64,000 nt of DNA, from assembly GCF_047511655.1 (NCBI RefSeq), contig NC_133392.1, positions 92,001,042 to 92,065,041 on the forward strand, given 5' to 3'. The stretch's first letter is position 1, and each line of letters begins with the position of its first letter. The position numbers and the translations under genes were made by a program. Source of the stretch: Castor canadensis. Its lineage: Eukaryota > Chordata > Mammalia > Rodentia > Castoridae. Below are positions 10,901-22,045 of the stretch, in pieces. The notes beneath the pieces were generated by a model. That model saw only the letters and a program-made list of their open reading frames with translations. It was not told the origin of the DNA and did not search any database.

Positions 10901-12944
10901 TGATGACTTTGTTTTCTACTAGAGAAATATGTCATTTATTCACTCCTAAGATCTTTAAAATCTCAAAGGTTTTCCATTTTAAAACTACAAAATTGTATGC
11001 AAGCAGTTTAAAAGGATGTTGAGCTCAGCATCCTGAATGTCAAGACCTTGTCTTTCCTCAGAGTTTTAGTCTGGTCACTGGTGTTAGAGACACATACTGG
11101 TTGCAGCAATTACATTTCTCCATTAGCAGAACTTTGTGAACAATATCTTTTTCTAAAGCTATCTTTTCTTTTTCTTAATTGCTTGGAAGAAGACTGCCTT
11201 TTCCACTTATTAAATAAATTATTAAGCCTTTACCTAATTTATGTAGAGTTGCCTGCACCCATTCTACCAGTGTTGACCTTTGCTCTCTAATTTCATTTCT
11301 TGGATCCCAGTACTACTTCTTGATTGAACAACTTAAATGGGCCTGATGAAATACTGGCACCTTGCATAACTCCAGTCTGTGTAGAAGACAAGGATGTAGG
11401 TGATTCAAATATATTGCCTGGCTAAAGACTTTGACTGTATCTTTTCCTATGGGATTTTTTGTGTGCATGTCAATAAAAAGTACATAAGTTCTAAGATTCA
11501 CCCCAAATGAAACCTAGACCTAGAAATATCTTCAGCTCTTCATACCAATAGTTTATTGTGCAGAAAGTTCCAATGCTCTCTAAATAATGTAATTGAAGCA
11601 AATAGATCAATGAGAGATTATTTTATAATATCCATTATTCTGATAGCTAGAGATTCTGCATGTTAGAAATGGCCCTCATTACTTACAAAATTTGAAATTT
11701 CAAATTCCAACACATTATATAATCAGTTACTTACAATTTAAATTAATATTATATTTTTCAAGTTAAGACTCCATAGTTTTTTTCTACATCTTGATGTTTA
11801 ATTTATAGGTATTGTTGTTAAAAATTTACATTTTTAATAATTAAGGCCCATAATTTGAGGGGCAATTGGTTAAATATTTGATCAACTTAACAAACTAATT
11901 CTTCTTTAAATAGTCTCATTTGTGAATATAGGCATTTAAAACTGCAGCTATAAATATAATATATTCAGTTTTCTTTTTAAGCTCTTGAAGTACTTGACCA
12001 GACAAGTTCATGTCTCTAATGAGCAAAACTGTCTTGAGAATTTAAATAAGTCATTTAAGTCTACTTATAAACATAGTAAATCCAGTTGTCTTAAATGTTC
12101 TAATTCTGTTTACAAACTTAGTAAGAAAATCTTGCACCATTAACTTGAAATCAGAAGTCAATTACAGATTTTAAATTGGAATTCCAAGGCTAACCTGTCA
12201 AAGTCTGTTAATATACCAATTCTACATCATTACAAACACTTTAAATGATGAAGAACTTATTCCTAAACTTGACACAAAAGTATTACTACTTTATCATATT
12301 TATAATTAATTCTAAACCATCCTGGCTTTGGAAAGATACTCACTAAGGGAATACTTACACTATGTCAGATGTGGAATCCAAGACTTTGCATGTGTTGGGT
12401 GATTCTTTTTATCCCAAACATGGACACCTGGAGCCCTTTTAATAGCTGCTCTGAAAACAAAGATCCAAGCTATGTCCTTTACATGGGGCTACCTGCTGGG
12501 TTCAAGATACGTTTTTATCTAATTTTTTTCAGCTGATTTGGGAAGGGAACAGTCTCTAACACCCAACCAGTATATAACTAACTTCTAACACATTGTTCTT
12601 TATTTTCTTTATTACCAGATCAATTCTGAATCTTTTCGATAGTCTTTCTGCTTTTCTGGGCCATAACACTTATAAATATTTTAAGACATCTTTTGGATTT
12701 TCCCATATTTGTCATACTTATGAAGATATATTAATGACAGATACAATTTTTGGGGAAATATATTATAAATTGGAAATAATTTTAGTAGACTGTTAATCAA
12801 GGATAGGTATAGAAGATTATGAAGGAATCTTTTGTTCTTTCAGTGTTTGAAAGAATAATAACTTGATTATAACTTAGTTTTTTTGTAATTTAGTCTATGA
12901 CAGAAGTAACCAAATTTTAAGAAGCAGATGCTTTTCAAAAAAAT
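10901..12944. other. AT-rich stretch with no recognised element
   Basis: Very AT-rich, particularly 11600-12350. No gene or repeat that I can name; decayed L1 3' sequence is possible but unsupported. Confidence 0.4.
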
Positions 12945-13050
12945 TGTTTTAAGGATATGACACCAAAAGCATCAGCATCAAAAGAAAAAGTAGATAAGCT
13001 GGACTTCTTCAAAATTATAATCTTTTATAGCTAGACTGGAAAAGTGTCAA
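12945..13050 (+). pseudogene. L1 ORF2 fragment
   Basis: Translates in part as a degraded ORF2 C-terminal segment ('DMTPKASASKEKVDKLDFFK'). This is the segment that in intact L1s precedes the 'LKSFCSSKE'-like stretch. It is short and isolated, and separate from the larger L1 that begins just downstream. Confidence 0.6.
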
Positions 13051-13099
13051 AATAGGGGTGCCCAGAGGTTACCTCTTCCCCCACAAAGAAGAACTATAG

Positions 13100-13900
13100 C
13101 AATAAAAAAAAAAACCCTTCATTTTGAGGTGAGTGGCTTGACAGAGCACTAAAACCAGCAAGGGAGAGACAAGAACCCTGTAAATCATAGAGACTTGGGA
13201 TGGAGGTACAGAGAAGGAAAAAGAAAAACACTAGCAATTGCCATCTTGGATTCTCAGCTGGAGGTGGTGAGCTCTCCATTGAAAAGGAAAGGACAAGCAG
13301 GTGAGTCCCACACCCCTTGTTGTGGATGACAGAAACCTTAGTGTGGCAATTCCATAGTCATCACAGGCATGGAAGCCCCTTGGAGTCAACTGCTTCAGAG
13401 AACAAACTTGTGTTGTGTACCTCTCACCTTCTAGAGCTCAGGCTGGTTTAGGAAGGCATCTTGAGGGAAGAGTTTTGCTGCAGGCTTCCCATAAGTCCTT
13501 CTCTGTCACTGGACCAAGCTCCAAGCTCCTCACTGCAACTATGGCATCTGTTGTCAGCCTGAGCTGCCTATTGAGCCTGAGGATATATGTTGCATGTTCT
13601 TCCCCCACTACTGCTGCTAGCCTGCTCATGGACCTCTGCATGGCTCCAATGCATACATATTTCACCCTCCTCACATATTGGCACAGCTGTAGTTGAGGAA
13701 ATGTGACCATGATCCATGAACACAGTGTTCAAACCCCATTGTCAGAATGGCTACCAGTTAGCATTCTACTCCTACTGCTGTGTGCACACTCACCTGGTTC
13801 ACTAGGTTACTCCCTTCCCTATGTGGCTTGTGGAGACAGAAAGGCTTTCATATCCTGTCACTCCATGCCCAAGGCAGTCAAATTATAGACAATGAAGTTG
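13100..13900 (+). mobile_element. Old L1, probable 5' UTR
   Basis: This lies directly upstream of the ORF1 remnant, is GC-richer than its surroundings and has no convincing coding frame. Sequence such as 'gccatcttggattctcagctggagg' is compatible with an L1 5' UTR. The frames at 13415-13710 on both strands are incidental. Confidence 0.5.
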
Positions 13901-14820
13901 TAAACTCATTTACTATGAAAGTCACCCTATCAAATCTGGTCCGTCAGATGCAGAAATATCAATGTAGGGACACAGGAAGTACAGTCAGAAGAAGTATGGA
14001 AAAAGGTAACATGCTGTCTCCAGAGAACACAGTAACTTTCTGGCAACAGGTCTCAAAGGACATTGATGAAATGCGTGATAAAGAGTTCAAAAGAATGATT
14101 ACTAGGAAACTCAATGAGATTCAGGAGAATAAAGATAATTTAAGAATTAGGAAAAAAGTTCATGATATGAACTAGAAGCTCATAATGAGAGATCATGGAA
14201 AACAAATAAATGACTCAACAATGAACTAAATCAAGCAATGTGAAGATAGATAGCCTAGTCAGACAAAAGTAAATGAAAAGGTAAAAAAGTTTAAAAGTGA
14301 AGTTAGCTTTTGAGACTTATAAGATATCATTAAATGAATTTCTATTTAAACTATGGGTATCTCAGAAGGCAAAGAGAAGGTGAAAATTATAGAAAATTTG
14401 TTTAGTGAAATAATAACTGAAAATTTCTCCAATCTAGGGAAAGATATGGACATCCAAGTGAATAGGCCCATTTGATCCCAAACAGACATGACCAAAAAAG
14501 TCCTCAAAAATTAAAACAAAAAAATTTAAGTCAAACTGTAGGAAGTCTAAGACAAAAAGAGAATTCTAAAAACAACAAAAGTTCTAAGCCATATTAAAGG
14601 GAACCTCCACTATTTCAAAAGCATATTTCTCAACTGAGACTTTGGAGGCCAGGAGGAAACAGAATGATATAGTCCAAGTTCTGAAAGAAAAGAGCTGCTA
14701 GCCAAGAATGCTATAGCTAGCAAAACTACCCTTCACAAATAAAGGAAAAATAAAATTTTCCAAGACAAGGAAAATTGCATCCCATTAGAAAATATAGTTA
14801 AGCAGATCCTAGATCCAAAA
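13901..14820 (+). pseudogene. Old L1 ORF1 remnant
   Basis: Degraded coding sequence for the L1 RNA-binding protein ORF1p. About 13915-14175 is a charged, coiled-coil-like stretch ending in a stop. About 14353-14470 encodes the conserved RRM-to-CTD linker motif 'ITENFSNLGKDMDIQ', which aligns with 'IMENFPNLEKDIPIQ' in the intact L1 of this window. About 14640-14780 ('ggaggccaggaggaaacagaatg') resembles the end of ORF1 in older L1 families. Stops and frameshifts make it non-functional. The coil part lacks the long acidic stretch of the young ORF1. Confidence 0.75.
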
Positions 14821-15149
14821 TTGAAAGCATTGCTGTTATGAAAACATGTGAAAGTATAAAACTCTTGCAAAGGCTGAGCACACAAAGGAGAAATAGAATA
14901 GAATCAAACCTTATCAATACAGTAAAACACCATACAACAAAGATGAGCAAGAAAAAAAGAATAAGCGTTATTGAAAAAAAAAACAGAAGAAAATCAATAA
15001 AATGAGAGGAGTCTTTTTTTTTTTAATGGGGAGAGTGTGAACGCAGTCCCCCACTACCATAAATTATGCAGTCGAGTTTCCCACATTTGGGGAAATCACA
15101 GGGGTCAGCACATCTGGAGTGCAATGGATAAGCCTTGCCACTTTCTTCC

Positions 15150-15390
15150 AGGTAAGTATAAGAGTCTTAAATTATTGATAATAATCTTGAATGTGAATCA
15201 ACTAAATTCCCTTGTTAAAAGTTACAGACTGACTGAATGGGTAAGGAAAAAAAAGGTGCAAGGACACGCTGCCTACAAGAAATTCACATTACCAATAAAG
15301 ACACACATAGACTGAAAGTGAGAGGTTGGAAAAAGATATTCCATACACATGGAAATCAGAAGCAAGCTTATGTAGCTATACATTGTGATG
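15150..15390 (+). pseudogene. Old L1 ORF2, N-terminal endonuclease fragment
   Basis: Encodes 'LNVNQLNSLVKSYRLTEW' followed in another frame by 'RTRCLQEIHITNKDTHRLKV'. These match '[18 protein letters not shown]' and the 'CLQETHLTD' endonuclease region of the intact ORF2. The Glu of the QE(T/I)H motif is kept, but a frameshift separates the two parts. The reading frame then jumps to C-terminal sequence, so most of the endonuclease and all of the reverse transcriptase are deleted. Confidence 0.75.
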
Positions 15391-15454
15391 GTAGCATCAC
15401 AATGCCCAACTCTAGAATAGAAATCTGATTCTTGATGAAGGCACCCAAAATATA

Positions 15455-16319
15455 TATTGGTGAGAGGACATCCCCCTCAATAAATGGTGCTGGGCAAACT
15501 GCATATCCATGTGCAGATCATTATAATTTGATCCCTATCTGTCACCCTGTAGAAAATCAACTCAAAATGGATCAAAGACCTAAATGTAAGAGCTAAAGCC
15601 ATGAAAATATTATAAGAAAACATAGTGAAAAATACTTTAAAACATCAGTATAGGCAACAATTTTTGGAACCCTCCCCCCCAAAAAAATAGAGCAATAAAA
15701 GCAAAAATAGATAAATGGGATTATGAGAAACTTCTGCATAGTAAACAATGAACAGAATGAAGGGACAACCTACAGAATAGGAGAATATATTTGCCAATTC
15801 ATCTGACAAAGAATGACTATTTAGAATATACAAGAAACCAAAAAAAACCAAAAAAACCCCACCTCAACAATGAATGAATAATCCAATTTAAAAATGGGCA
15901 AATGATCTGAATAGATATTTCTCAAAAGGAAAAATATAAATGATGAAAAATGTTTAATATCATTAGCCACCAAGGAAACATAAATCAAAACCACGATGAG
16001 ATATCACATTCCAGTTAGAATGGCTACTATCAAAAAGACAAAAATAACAAACATTGGTGATGACATGGAGGAAAGGATATTCTCATATTCTATTGGTGGG
16101 GATGTAAATTAGTACAATCATTATGAAGAACCGTATGGAGGTTTCTCAAAAGCCTAGTAATAGATCTAACATAGATTCAGCTACACCACTTGTAGTTATG
16201 TATCCAAAGGAAATGAAACCAGCATATTAAAGAGACACCTCTACTCCCATTTTTACCACACTGTATTCACAATAGCCAAGGCATGTAATCAACCCAGGTA
16301 TCCACCAGTGGATAGATTG
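15455..16319 (+). pseudogene. Old L1 ORF2, C-terminal fragment
   Basis: Resumes at 'caataaatggtgctgggcaaactg' and follows the ORF2 C-terminal coding order: 'aaaatggatcaaagacctaaatg', 'aatatatttgccaattcatctgacaaa', 'aaatcaaaaccacgatgagatatcac', 'ctattggtggggatgtaaattagtacaa', 'ccaccagtggat'. Each matches a segment of the intact ORF2 (about residues 940-1220). Many stops. The junction with the N-terminal fragment at about 15390-15455 is an internal deletion of several kilobases. The copy is cut at 16319 by an LTR. Confidence 0.8.
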
Positions 16320-16789
16320 TTTGTTTTTGTTTGTTTGTTTTGCTGTGACAAATACCTGAGAGAAGCAGTTTAAAGAAAGAAAAGTTTACTTCAGGGATTC
16401 ACAGGTTCTAGTCCATGGTCATCTGGCTCTATTGTTTCTGCATTTGTGGTGAGGCAGAAAATTATGAGACAGAGGGGGAGAGGGAAAAGGAGAAGGGGGG
16501 AAGAAGAAGGGGGAAAAGATAGAGAGAGAGAGAGAACAAGATACATCCATAAAAGGCATACTTCAATGACCTGCTTCCTCCACCTAGGCTCCATGTCCTA
16601 ATTTTTCCACTATCTTCCAATAATGCCATCATATTATGAATCCATCAATGGGTTAATTCATTGATGAGGTCAGAACCCTCAAGACCCAATCACTTCCCCA
16701 AAGCCCCACTCTGAGTACTGCTGCATTGGGAAGCAAGCTTTCATCACATGAGACCTTGGAACAGCACTTCATATCCAAACCATAACAAC
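16320..16789 (-). mobile_element. Solo LTR, ERVL-MaLR-like, inserted in L1
   Basis: Read on the minus strand it starts 'ttatggtttggatatgaag', passes 'ccattgatggattcataat' and 'aggaagcaggtcattgaag', and ends 'ctctcaggtatttgtcacagc'. This is the layout of MaLR-type LTRs. It splits the old L1 between 'gtggatagattg' and 'aataaagaaaatg', which are adjacent in L1. It contains a purine-rich tract at about 16468-16535. No internal retroviral genes remain. Confidence 0.75.
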
Positions 16790-17268
16790 TCAATAAAGAA
16801 AATGTTTTATATATATACATATACTTATATGCAATCTTCAGCCTTTAAAAAGAAGAAAAATCTGTTCTTTGTGATAATATAGATGATCCTAAAGGACTTT
16901 ATTTAAGTGAAATAAGCCAGAAACATAAAGACAAGTCAGCATGTTCTCTCTCATATTTAGAAACTAAGAAAAGGCATTCTAGGTATAGAATATTGATTAC
17001 TAGAGGCTCTATAGGGTTGGAGGAGAACAATAGAGGTGGTTGGATAATCAGTAGGAAATCACAAATAGAAGGGAGAAGTTCTAGTGTTCCATAGCACAGC
17101 AGGGTAGCTACATTTCATAATAACATATTATTTTTCATGAGGAACTATAAGAGGAGTTTGAAGACTCCAAACACAAAGAAATGATAAGAGGTAGAAATGT
17201 TAGTTACTCTGATTTGATCAGTATATAGTGGATACATGTGGATACATATTAATTAAAAACTTTCATAC
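16790..17268 (+). pseudogene. Old L1, end of ORF2 and 3' UTR
   Basis: Continuation of the L1 after the LTR insertion: 'aaagaaaatgttttatatatata', 'cttcagcctttaaaaagaag', 'aagtgaaataagccagaaac', 'catgttctctctcatattta'. It corresponds to ORF2 residues about 1220-1272 of the intact copy and a short 3' UTR. Confidence 0.75.
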
Positions 17269-18300
17269 ATGGCAGAATGTTATCAAGAAAATGAAAAGTT
17301 AGCCTATACAATAGAAGAAAAATATTTGCAAATCACACACCTGATAAGATCCTGGTATCCAGAATATATAAAGAACTATTAATAACTGCACAACAAAAAA
17401 GACAAAAAAATTAAAAATGGAGAAAGAATTTGAATAGACATTTCTCCAAAGAAGAAACACAAAGGTCCAACAAGCACATAAGAAGATACCCTGCATCATT
17501 AATCATTAGCGAGCTTCAAGTTAAAACCCTACTGAGTTCTCAACTCACACCCACTAGGATGATCATAACCAAAAGCCGGAACTCCTGTTAGTGAGGATAT
17601 GGAGAAATCAGAATGCCTGGACATTACTAGTGGAATATAAAATGGTGTAGTTTCTGTGGAAAAGCAATTTGGAAGTCCTCAAAAAGTTGGATGTGGAATT
17701 ACCATATGACCCTTCATTTTACTCTTATCCCAAAGAATTGAAAGCAGCTATTCAACAAAAACTTGTTCATGAATTTTTCCAGTAGCATGACTCACAATAG
17801 ACAAAAGGTAAAAACAACTTTGTCTCTTTACTAATGAATGGATTAAAAAAATGCAGTAAGTCCTACAATGGAGTATTGTTCAGCCATAAAAAGGAATAAC
17901 ACATGCTACGACTTGGATGAGTCTTAAACATGCCAAGTGAGAAAATACAGACACAAGAGGTCACACATAGTATGTCCCCTTTATATAAAGTAGCCAGAAC
18001 AGGTAAATCTATAGGGATAGTGATCAGATTGTTGGTTTCTAGGAGCTTAGGAGGTAGCTTAATGGGTACTGGGTTCCTTTTGGACTACAAAAATATTTTG
18101 GAATTAGATGAAAATGATATTTTCCCAAAGTTTTAAGTATATGAAATGATGCTGAATTGTACACTTTAAAATGGTGAGCTGGAGGCATGGCTCAAGTGGT
18201 AGAGAGCACCTGCTTAGCAAGCATGAGGCCCTGAGTTCAACACCTTAGTACCACCAAAAAAACAAAGATTAATTGATGTTATGTGAGTTTTATCTCAATT
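17269..18300 (+). pseudogene. Second old L1, ORF2 C-terminus and 3' UTR
   Basis: A separate, more diverged L1 begins again at an ORF2 segment ('agaagaaaaatatttgcaaatcacacacctgataag'). It runs through 'ggtccaacaagcacataagaag', 'ctcacacccactaggatgatc', 'tggagtattgttcagccataaaaagg' and the 3' UTR phrase 'aattgtacactttaaaatgg', typical of old mammalian L1M families. ORF2 is full of stops. It repeats segments already present at 15640-16960, so this is a distinct insertion. A SINE interrupts its 3' UTR at 18176. Confidence 0.8.
18176..18267 (+). mobile_element. tRNA/ID-type SINE inside L1 3' UTR
   Basis: A-box region 'tggctcaagtggtagag' and B-box region 'ccctgagttcaacacc', then 'agtaccacc' and an A-rich tail. 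The L1 3' UTR continues after it ('gatgttatgtgagttttatctcaa'), so the SINE is younger than the L1. Confidence 0.88.
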
Positions 18301-18744
18301 TTTTTGCCAGAAGAAAAGGCCTTTTCAAAAGTCTTTTTTTTCTCTACTCAGGATGATATTAAGGAACAGATGGTACCTGCACTCATTTTTCTTGGGAGAT
18401 TTTGTCATAATAAGAAGACTCTCTCACTTCTGTTCACCCTTAAGGTGAAGCAAATATTGTCATAGTTTTATAGGAACAAAGTGACTTGACCTTTTAGAGA
18501 TGACATGAGTGACAATGATGACATTAATCATAACTTTCCATTCTCATTTGGGCCACCAAAAAGCCAGTACCCACCATTCCATAGTGGAAAATTTACTAAG
18601 CAGCAGGAAACTCAGGACTGAGATCAATAAAGTTATCATAACACTTCATATGTTCCTTTCCTCCCTTTTTAAACATTTGTAATGATCATTTGCAAATAAA
18701 ATAGCCCAAATTTTCTGTCATCATGTTCTAGATTTACTTACAAT
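18301..18744. other. Sequence with no recognised element
   Basis: No gene or named repeat between the L1 and the MIR. Confidence 0.4.
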
Positions 18745-18930
18745 AAAAACTTGCAACACATTTAGTCCTCAGAACAAGTTCAAGAGATAGATTGTATTAT
18801 CCCCATTTTATAGGGAGGAGGCTGAGGGATAAAGAAACTAATACAATTGGTTAAATATATATGGGTAGTAAGTAATGGAGCTAGCATTCCAACCAGACAA
18901 TCCCTTTCAGTGCTAAGATTTTTAAACTAG
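18745..18930 (-). repeat. MIR SINE remnant
   Basis: Reverse-complement MIR order: 'attgtattatccccattttatag', 'gaggaggctgagggataaag', 'ggtagtaagtaatggagctag'. Confidence 0.75.
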
Positions 18931-19019
18931 ATGCTTTTTTATGTTGCCTCGCCTAAGAAACAGTGAGCTTATTATTTTCCAGAAGGAGCTAAAGCAGTTC
19001 ACGCTCACAAAATATGCAT

Positions 19020-19340
19020 ATGCTTCTCTACATTTCCCAGCTTTCTTTGCAATTTAGCTGAGGTCCTATGACTAATTCTGGCTATGAACTCTGCGTAGAG
19101 GTGGCGTGTGTTACTGCTAACCCAAGACAGTTAAGTGCAGAAGTGAGTTCTCCAGGTTCTTTCTCTCACACCCTCAGGCTGGAAAGAAAGATCTTTGAGG
19201 TGGCCTAGTTGCAAGATGAAGGCTGTTTGAATCCCTAAATTACTATCACAGGACAATTGCCTTCCCCACAAAACAATAAATCCACTGGACCCACGTGAGA
19301 CTTTGATATGAATGAGAAATGAAGATTTATTATGTTAAGC
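19020..19340 (+). repeat. Ancient LTR-like repeat
   Basis: Follows a known mammalian LTR order: 'catttcccagctttctttgc', 'ggtcctatgactaattctggc', 'gagttctccaggttctttctc', 'gcaagatgaaggctg', 'gatatgaatgagaaatgaa' and 'ttattatgttaagcta'. The family is not assigned. It is diverged. Confidence 0.5.
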
Positions 19341-19429
19341 TATAAGCTAATTTGTTACCAAAGCACATCCTAGTGTCTTCTAACTCACTCAGGATTGTCA
19401 TTTGATAAATGACATAAACTCTTAATTCA

Positions 19430-19875
19430 AGGCACAGGAAACATCCTGACCAAGGGCTCCTAGTGCCTCTTGAGTGATGGCCACAATAGAATTGTGCCCC
19501 CCTTCCTCCATAAAAAGGGTCATTGCAGATGTAAGTAGTGAATATGAGGTTATTAGGATGGCTCAATCCAAATCTATGGATTTCTTATAAAAGGAAATTT
19601 GAACAGAGATATGCATGCAGTAACAATGCCATGAAGGCATTGAGAGGAAGGCAGATATTTACCAGCCACAGAATACCAAGCTTGGGAGCACACTAATCAC
19701 CAGCAGCAGCCTGGAGAGAGACATAGACTAGCTTCTCCTCACTCAGAAGAAATCAGCCCTGCCAATACCTCGATCTTGGACTTTTAACTCCCAGAATTGG
19801 GGTAGAATAAATTTTTGTTGTTGACTCACTGAGTTTGTGGTCCTTTGTTATGGCAGCTCTGACTAGATGTGAGAG
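19430..19875 (+). repeat. MLT1-type MaLR solo LTR
   Basis: Matches the MLT1 layout: 'gggtcattgcagatgtaag', 'atgaggttattaggatgg', 'ttcttataaaaggaaatttgaac', 'ccatgaaggcattgagaggaaggcag', 'ctgccaatacctcgatcttgga', 'ccagaattggggtagaataaat', 'tttgtggtcctttgttatggcag'. It lies in tandem with the LTR-like repeat at 19020. No viral genes. Confidence 0.8.
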
Positions 19876-20095
19876 GAAGAGCACTTGGATTGCATTCAGT
19901 CCTGAGAAGATAGACCAGGACACGGACATTAGACATTTGCAGCTGGGATTCTCCAAGAACTCCATTAACAATTACCACAGCCTGTTAAAAATTCTTTGGG
20001 AAATCATGTAAAATGGCCCAAATAGAGTAATGACTCTTTGTTTTAAAAGAAAATCGCTTTACAAATAAACATGGGAGGGATCATAGGGTGAAACA
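19876..20095. other. Sequence with no recognised element
   Basis: Nothing recognised. Confidence 0.35.
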
Positions 20096-20680
20096 AATGT
20101 GCGAACAGCAATAGGGTGTACTATAATTTGTGGTGTGGAAGAGCTTGAGGCCAAGCAAGACAATTTTAAGGTCCGAAATTGAAATTTCTCACTAATAAAT
20201 TCTTTACCCCGTGACAAAGGGGAACCTCCAACAGGAGAGCTCGCTAACCCTTGGGAGCTCGTTTCGACACTGATAGCAAACTCAATCTTCCTGGGCCAAG
20301 CAGAGGTCGAAGCCCAAATGGAATCCTCTTTTTCTTTCTGCCTGTGGATTCTGGTTACTGCCCTCCCTGTCTGAGCTACTCTCCCTGCATCTGTAAGTGA
20401 GATACCTGGAGTCAGGGAGGGTAAAAGGAAGCTTCTTTCACTGGCAACCTGAGCTCAAAAAAAGAAACTTTCTCAAAAACTCACCAGCCTCAGGAAGAAT
20501 TCTGACACAGACAGCATCCTTATAAGAGCACAGTACAAGAGCTCTGACATGTACATCTGTGCCTCAAAATGGCCTGAAGACCTCCCCTTGTAACAAAAAC
20601 TATAATTGTTAACAAATCACCCCAAACCCCAAGAAAACACCTTAAATCTGAACTAAGCAATGCAGATCCTTGCATAATTT
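20096..20680. other. Unassigned GC-richer block, possibly an LTR
   Basis: This block stands out from its AT-rich surroundings. It has an 'aataaa' at about 20194, the small inverted repeat CCCC-GTGACAAA-GGGG at 20207-20222, and 'cttgggagctcgtttcgac', which resembles the region around an LTR polyadenylation site. I cannot see both LTR ends or a TSD, and no gag, pol or env frame is present. It could be a decayed retroviral LTR or another old repeat. Confidence 0.3.
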
Positions 20681-21169
20681 GCAATCTTTATTGTTTCTTC
20701 CTTATATAGCTTGAATAGAAGTAGAATGACAACTGTGAATCATGGTTGGGCTTGATATTTATTTACTCAGATGGTTTAATTCCCTAGATTTTGGAAAGGT
20801 GGCTTTGCTTTACCTGCCTATACCTTAGGTTCCCTGGCTGTGCCTTTCTTCACATACCTCTAGAAAGGTTTGTTTAGTGAACACTTGAGTAAGATATTGA
20901 CTGCAGGGTGATATGACAAACCAACAGCCAGTCCCAACAGGGACTTGCAAAGGAGCGACAGTTGTTGGCTGGAATAATAAGGGAAAATGAATTTATTTGA
21001 ACAAGACTTCAGGTCTCACTCCAGGGAGTAAGAGGCTCCACACGTTCCCCACTGTGTGCTTCCTTGTGCTGACGGGGCAAATTTAAGAATGGAAATAGTT
21101 AACCTCTATGGCAATGTAGTAGCTCTCCAAGCTCAGGAAATACATGAAAAATAGAAATCCATACCTCTC
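20681..21169. other. Sequence with no recognised element
   Basis: No gene or named repeat. Confidence 0.35.
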
Positions 21170-21700
21170 AATCAATCAACAACAATTTAATGATCAGATC
21201 TGGTAAGTTCTGTTTGTTTGTTGTGCTGTCATTATATTCAAAGCAGTGAGAGGGGTTGTAAAGATGCAAACTTGAAGCAAAGCATCATTCCCTTTGTGAG
21301 TTTATAAAGAAGGAAAAAACGACATGCACATAATTAATGTAAGCTACATGCCATGACTATCCCAATCCAACTCAAGGTCATCCCTCAAATACTAGTTCCT
21401 ACAAGAAGCATGAAAAAGACAGTGAAGTAGAAAATTCTGGCAAATTTACTCATGTGACTTCATGGAGGAGGAGAGGATTAAGGCCTGAAGAATTGGTCTT
21501 TGGCTGATTTGGGTGAAAAAAAGAGCAATCAAGCTGGAAGGGGTAGGTAATGTTTGCCAAGATAAAAAGCATAGGACTCTGAGAGAGGGGATGAGTAGTT
21601 TAGGATAATGGGGCCCAAGATGCATGTGGAACAAGGGTCGTGAGAAGTGTGGCAGGAATGGGAGGAGACTAAGAAGAGCGTACACAGGATCTCTGCTCTG
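21170..21700 (+). repeat. Ancient mammalian interspersed repeat, internal part
   Basis: Matches the later portion of the same old repeat as at 23605. It shows 'gaggaggagaggattaaggcctgaagaa', 'gtttgccaagataaaaagcat' and 'gtgagaagtgtggcaggaatgg'. The 79-codon minus frame here is incidental. Confidence 0.4.
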
Positions 21701-21879
21701 GAAGAGTAATCTGCTGCTTATACAGTTTAGGGATGATCAAAACTGAATGTAAGGTATTCATATAAATAAAAAAAAATACTTAGAATGAGGAAAAACTTAC
21801 CAAATTATTGTAACCTTGAAGATTCAGGCAGATGTCTATCACCTGAGAACTCTTAAGGCGATTTACCAGAAGTGCCTAG

Positions 21880-22045
21880 AGAGAAATTCTCTATAATCGA
21901 AACTTGGCTTCCCTCCCATCACCAGGATACTACAACTCCCTGCATGCCCGCTATTCCCAGAAGGCTGCCCTGGTGAGGGGCCCTGAAGTTTAAACCTCTT
22001 TGGTATCACAATAAATCCACCTGTGTGGAAGTCTTCAAACTTATT
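21880..22045 (+). other. LTR-like 3' end, unassigned
   Basis: GC-richer, with 'tacaactccctgcatgcccgc' and 'aataaatccacctgtgtgg', a layout often seen near the polyadenylation site of old LTRs. Only a fragment; no second end is visible. Confidence 0.3.

Noticed and set aside
13415..13710. Overlapping frames of about 90 codons on both strands
   Set aside because: They sit in the presumed 5' UTR of an old L1, with no conserved motif and no splice-site pattern that I could support.
18188..18245. tRNA gene suggested by A-box and B-box sequences
   Set aside because: The boxes belong to a tRNA-derived SINE with an A-rich tail and no clover-leaf fold; the same holds for the unit at 60268.
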